Of a stretch of DNA of 64,000 nucleotides, positions 62,938-64,000 are shown one piece after another. Each line of letters opens with the position of its first letter. Position 1 is the first letter of the stretch. Position numbers and translations under genes: made by a program. The notes under the pieces are model-generated. The model was given only the letters and a program-made list of their open reading frames with translations. It was not told where the DNA came from and did no database searches. The stretch spans positions 3,596,001-3,660,000 of the forward strand of contig NZ_CP072611.1 of the NCBI RefSeq assembly GCF_017815515.1, in the 5' to 3' direction. The stretch comes from Aureimonas populi (GTDB lineage: Bacteria; Pseudomonadota; Alphaproteobacteria; Rhizobiales; Rhizobiaceae).

Positions 62938-63731
62938 CCGGCCGGCTCCTTGAACGCCTGCTCTTCGGGCTGGTCGCGCTGTTCCTCGCCGGCCCGCTGG
63001 TGGTGATCCTGGGCGTCTCGCTCAACGAGCAGCGGTCGCTGTCCTTCCCGCCGCAGGGCTTCTCGCTCGACTGGTATGCGCAGATCTTCACCGACGCCTC
63101 CTGGCGCGCGGCGCTCACGGCCTCCGTCACGGTGGCCGCGCTGGCGGCCCTCCTCTCGCTGCTGATCGCCCTGCCCATCGCTTACGCGCTGTGGCGGCGC
63201 GTCACCGCCTTCGGGCGGCTTGTCCAGCTTCTGGGCGTCTCGCCCTTCGTGCTGCCGCCGGTCATCACCGCGCTCGGCGCGCTTTCCTTCTGGGCGACGG
63301 CGGGCTTCTACGGCCAGCACTTCACCGTGGTCATCTCGCACGCGATCTTCTTCACCTCGCTGCCGCTGGTCACGCTCGTCCTCGGCTTCTCCGCCATCGA
63401 CAAGGAGATGGTGGAGGCCGCGCGCACCATGGGCGCGGATGAGCGGCGCGTCTTCTCCACCATCGTCCTGCCGATGATCCTTCCCTACATGGTCTCGGGC
63501 TTCGCCTTCGCCTTCGTCCTGTCGCTCAACGAGTACATCGTCGCCTACATGACGGTCGGCTTCACGCTGGAGACGATCCCGATCAAGATCTTCAACGCGC
63601 TGCGCTACGGCTACACACCCACCATGGCGAGCGTGACGATCCTCTTCGTCGCGGTGGCTGGCGTCGTCTTCTCGGCGGTCGCGCGGTTCGGCGACCTGCC
63701 GAAGCTGCTGGGGGCCTGGGGAGGCCGGTGA
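62934..63731 (+). CDS. ABC transporter permease, PotC type
   Basis: 265 residues with six hydrophobic segments. SLNEQRSLSFPPQGFSLDWYAQIF is the typical PotC N-terminal loop, EAARTMGADERRVFSTIVLPMILPYMV the EAA loop, and FVLSLNEYIVAYMTVGFTLETIPIKIF a conserved late segment. Second half of the channel. Its stop overlaps a GTG start of the following hydrolase gene. Confidence 0.93.
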   Translation: MTGRLLERLLFGLVALFLAGPLVVILGVSLNEQRSLSFPPQGFSLDWYAQIFTDASWRAALTASVTVAALAALLSLLIALPIAYALWRRVTAFGRLVQLLGVSPFVLPPVITALGALSFWATAGFYGQHFTVVISHAIFFTSLPLVTLVLGFSAIDKEMVEAARTMGADERRVFSTIVLPMILPYMVSGFAFAFVLSLNEYIVAYMTVGFTLETIPIKIFNALRYGYTPTMASVTILFVAVAGVVFSAVARFGDLPKLLGAWGGR

Positions 63732-64000
63732 AGCTCTCGCTCTTCCAGATGGACGCGGCGCTGGAGGGCCCGGCGCGCCGGGCCGCCATCGAGGAAGGCG
63801 TGCGCGAGGCCGCGAGCGCCGGCAGCGCGCTGGCGCTCTTTCCCGAACTGGCGGTGGAAGGCTACGGCACGGGCGAGGCGATGGGAGCCGCAGCGCCAGC
63901 GCCGGAGGAGCTTGCCACATCCCCGTTGCAGCACCTTGCCGGCGAAACGGGGATGGCGATCTGCGCAGGGATGGCGCTCCGCCGGCACGATGGCGCGCTC
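63728..64000 (+). CDS. Carbon-nitrogen hydrolase (nitrilase superfamily), 5' part
   Basis: 91 residues before the window edge. The GTG at 63728 overlaps the permease stop (GTGA) and gives MKLSLFQMDAALEGPARRAA, then ALALFPELAVEGYG, where the Glu of FPELAVEGY is the first residue of the Glu-Lys-Cys triad. Lys and Cys lie beyond the edge. Members hydrolyse amides or nitriles, including N-carbamoylputrescine. In this operon an amide produced after guanidino-group or polyamine breakdown is a plausible substrate, but this is inference. Confidence 0.82.
   Translation, partial: MKLSLFQMDAALEGPARRAAIEEGVREAASAGSALALFPELAVEGYGTGEAMGAAAPAPEELATSPLQHLAGETGMAICAGMALRRHDGAL

Overview
This is a GC-rich (roughly 70% by eye), densely packed chromosomal segment of an alphaproteobacterium, most likely a member of the Hyphomicrobiales (Rhizobiales). 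The basis is the gene set: a fused PuuE-UraD, membrane-bound PuuD urate hydroxylase, Bmp-type purine ABC transporter, TreS-maltokinase fusion with GlgE, a urease cluster with UreJ, and archaeal-type C1-cofactor genes. I cannot name the genus. There is no rRNA, tRNA, CRISPR array, insertion sequence or phage gene. No gap between genes exceeds 300 bases.

Layout. (1) 1-1179: 5' part of treZ (minus strand), cut by the window edge. (2) 1334-10282: a zinc metallopeptidase divergent from a four-gene unit: transglutaminase-DUF2126, circularly permuted ATP-grasp/alpha-E, a second transglutaminase, and a DUF1176 secreted protein. This resembles the amide-ligase/transglutaminase systems of unknown product. 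(3) 10255-25956: purine catabolism. On the minus strand lie puuE-uraD, allantoicase and allA. On the plus strand lie uraH, xdhABC, a Bmp-type ABC transporter, puuD and guaD. (4) 26092-33732: glgE, treS-mak and glgB, the GlgE route from trehalose to alpha-glucan. (5) 33874-43288: urease genes split into three minus-strand blocks by three small plus-strand genes for secreted proteins. A lysozyme-inhibitor gene sits between ureC and ureE. Upstream lie an MfnE-like kinase and an MfnB-like/FolB fusion. (6) 43397-47136: ferredoxin-NADP reductase, an Fsr-like MFS transporter and a GlcD-like FAD oxidase. (7) 47195-53243: hutIHGU with divergent hutC. (8) 53407-56469: a tautomerase and an SsuABC/NMT1-type ABC transporter. 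(9) 56603-64000: a LysR regulator divergent from an aminotransferase, an agmatinase-family ureohydrolase, a polyamine-type ABC transporter and the start of a nitrilase-family hydrolase.

How it fits together. Guanine becomes xanthine (GuaD), urate (XdhABC), 5-hydroxyisourate (PuuD), then OHCU and allantoin (UraH, UraD), allantoate (PuuE), ureidoglycolate plus urea (Alc), and glyoxylate plus urea (AllA). Urea from this route, and from the ureohydrolase, would be split by the neighbouring urease. Histidine degradation and guanidino-compound use add further nitrogen sources. The whole stretch reads as a nitrogen-scavenging island beside storage-carbohydrate genes.

Most interesting observations: a matching HutC-like operator in front of both hutI and the orphan NMT1-type ABC transporter; a fusion of a shortened MfnB-like domain, lacking the expected lysines, to FolB beside an MfnE-like kinase and upstream of ureD; the ATP-grasp/transglutaminase cluster; and the way plus-strand secreted-protein genes dovetail with urease genes through 4-base stop-codon overlaps.
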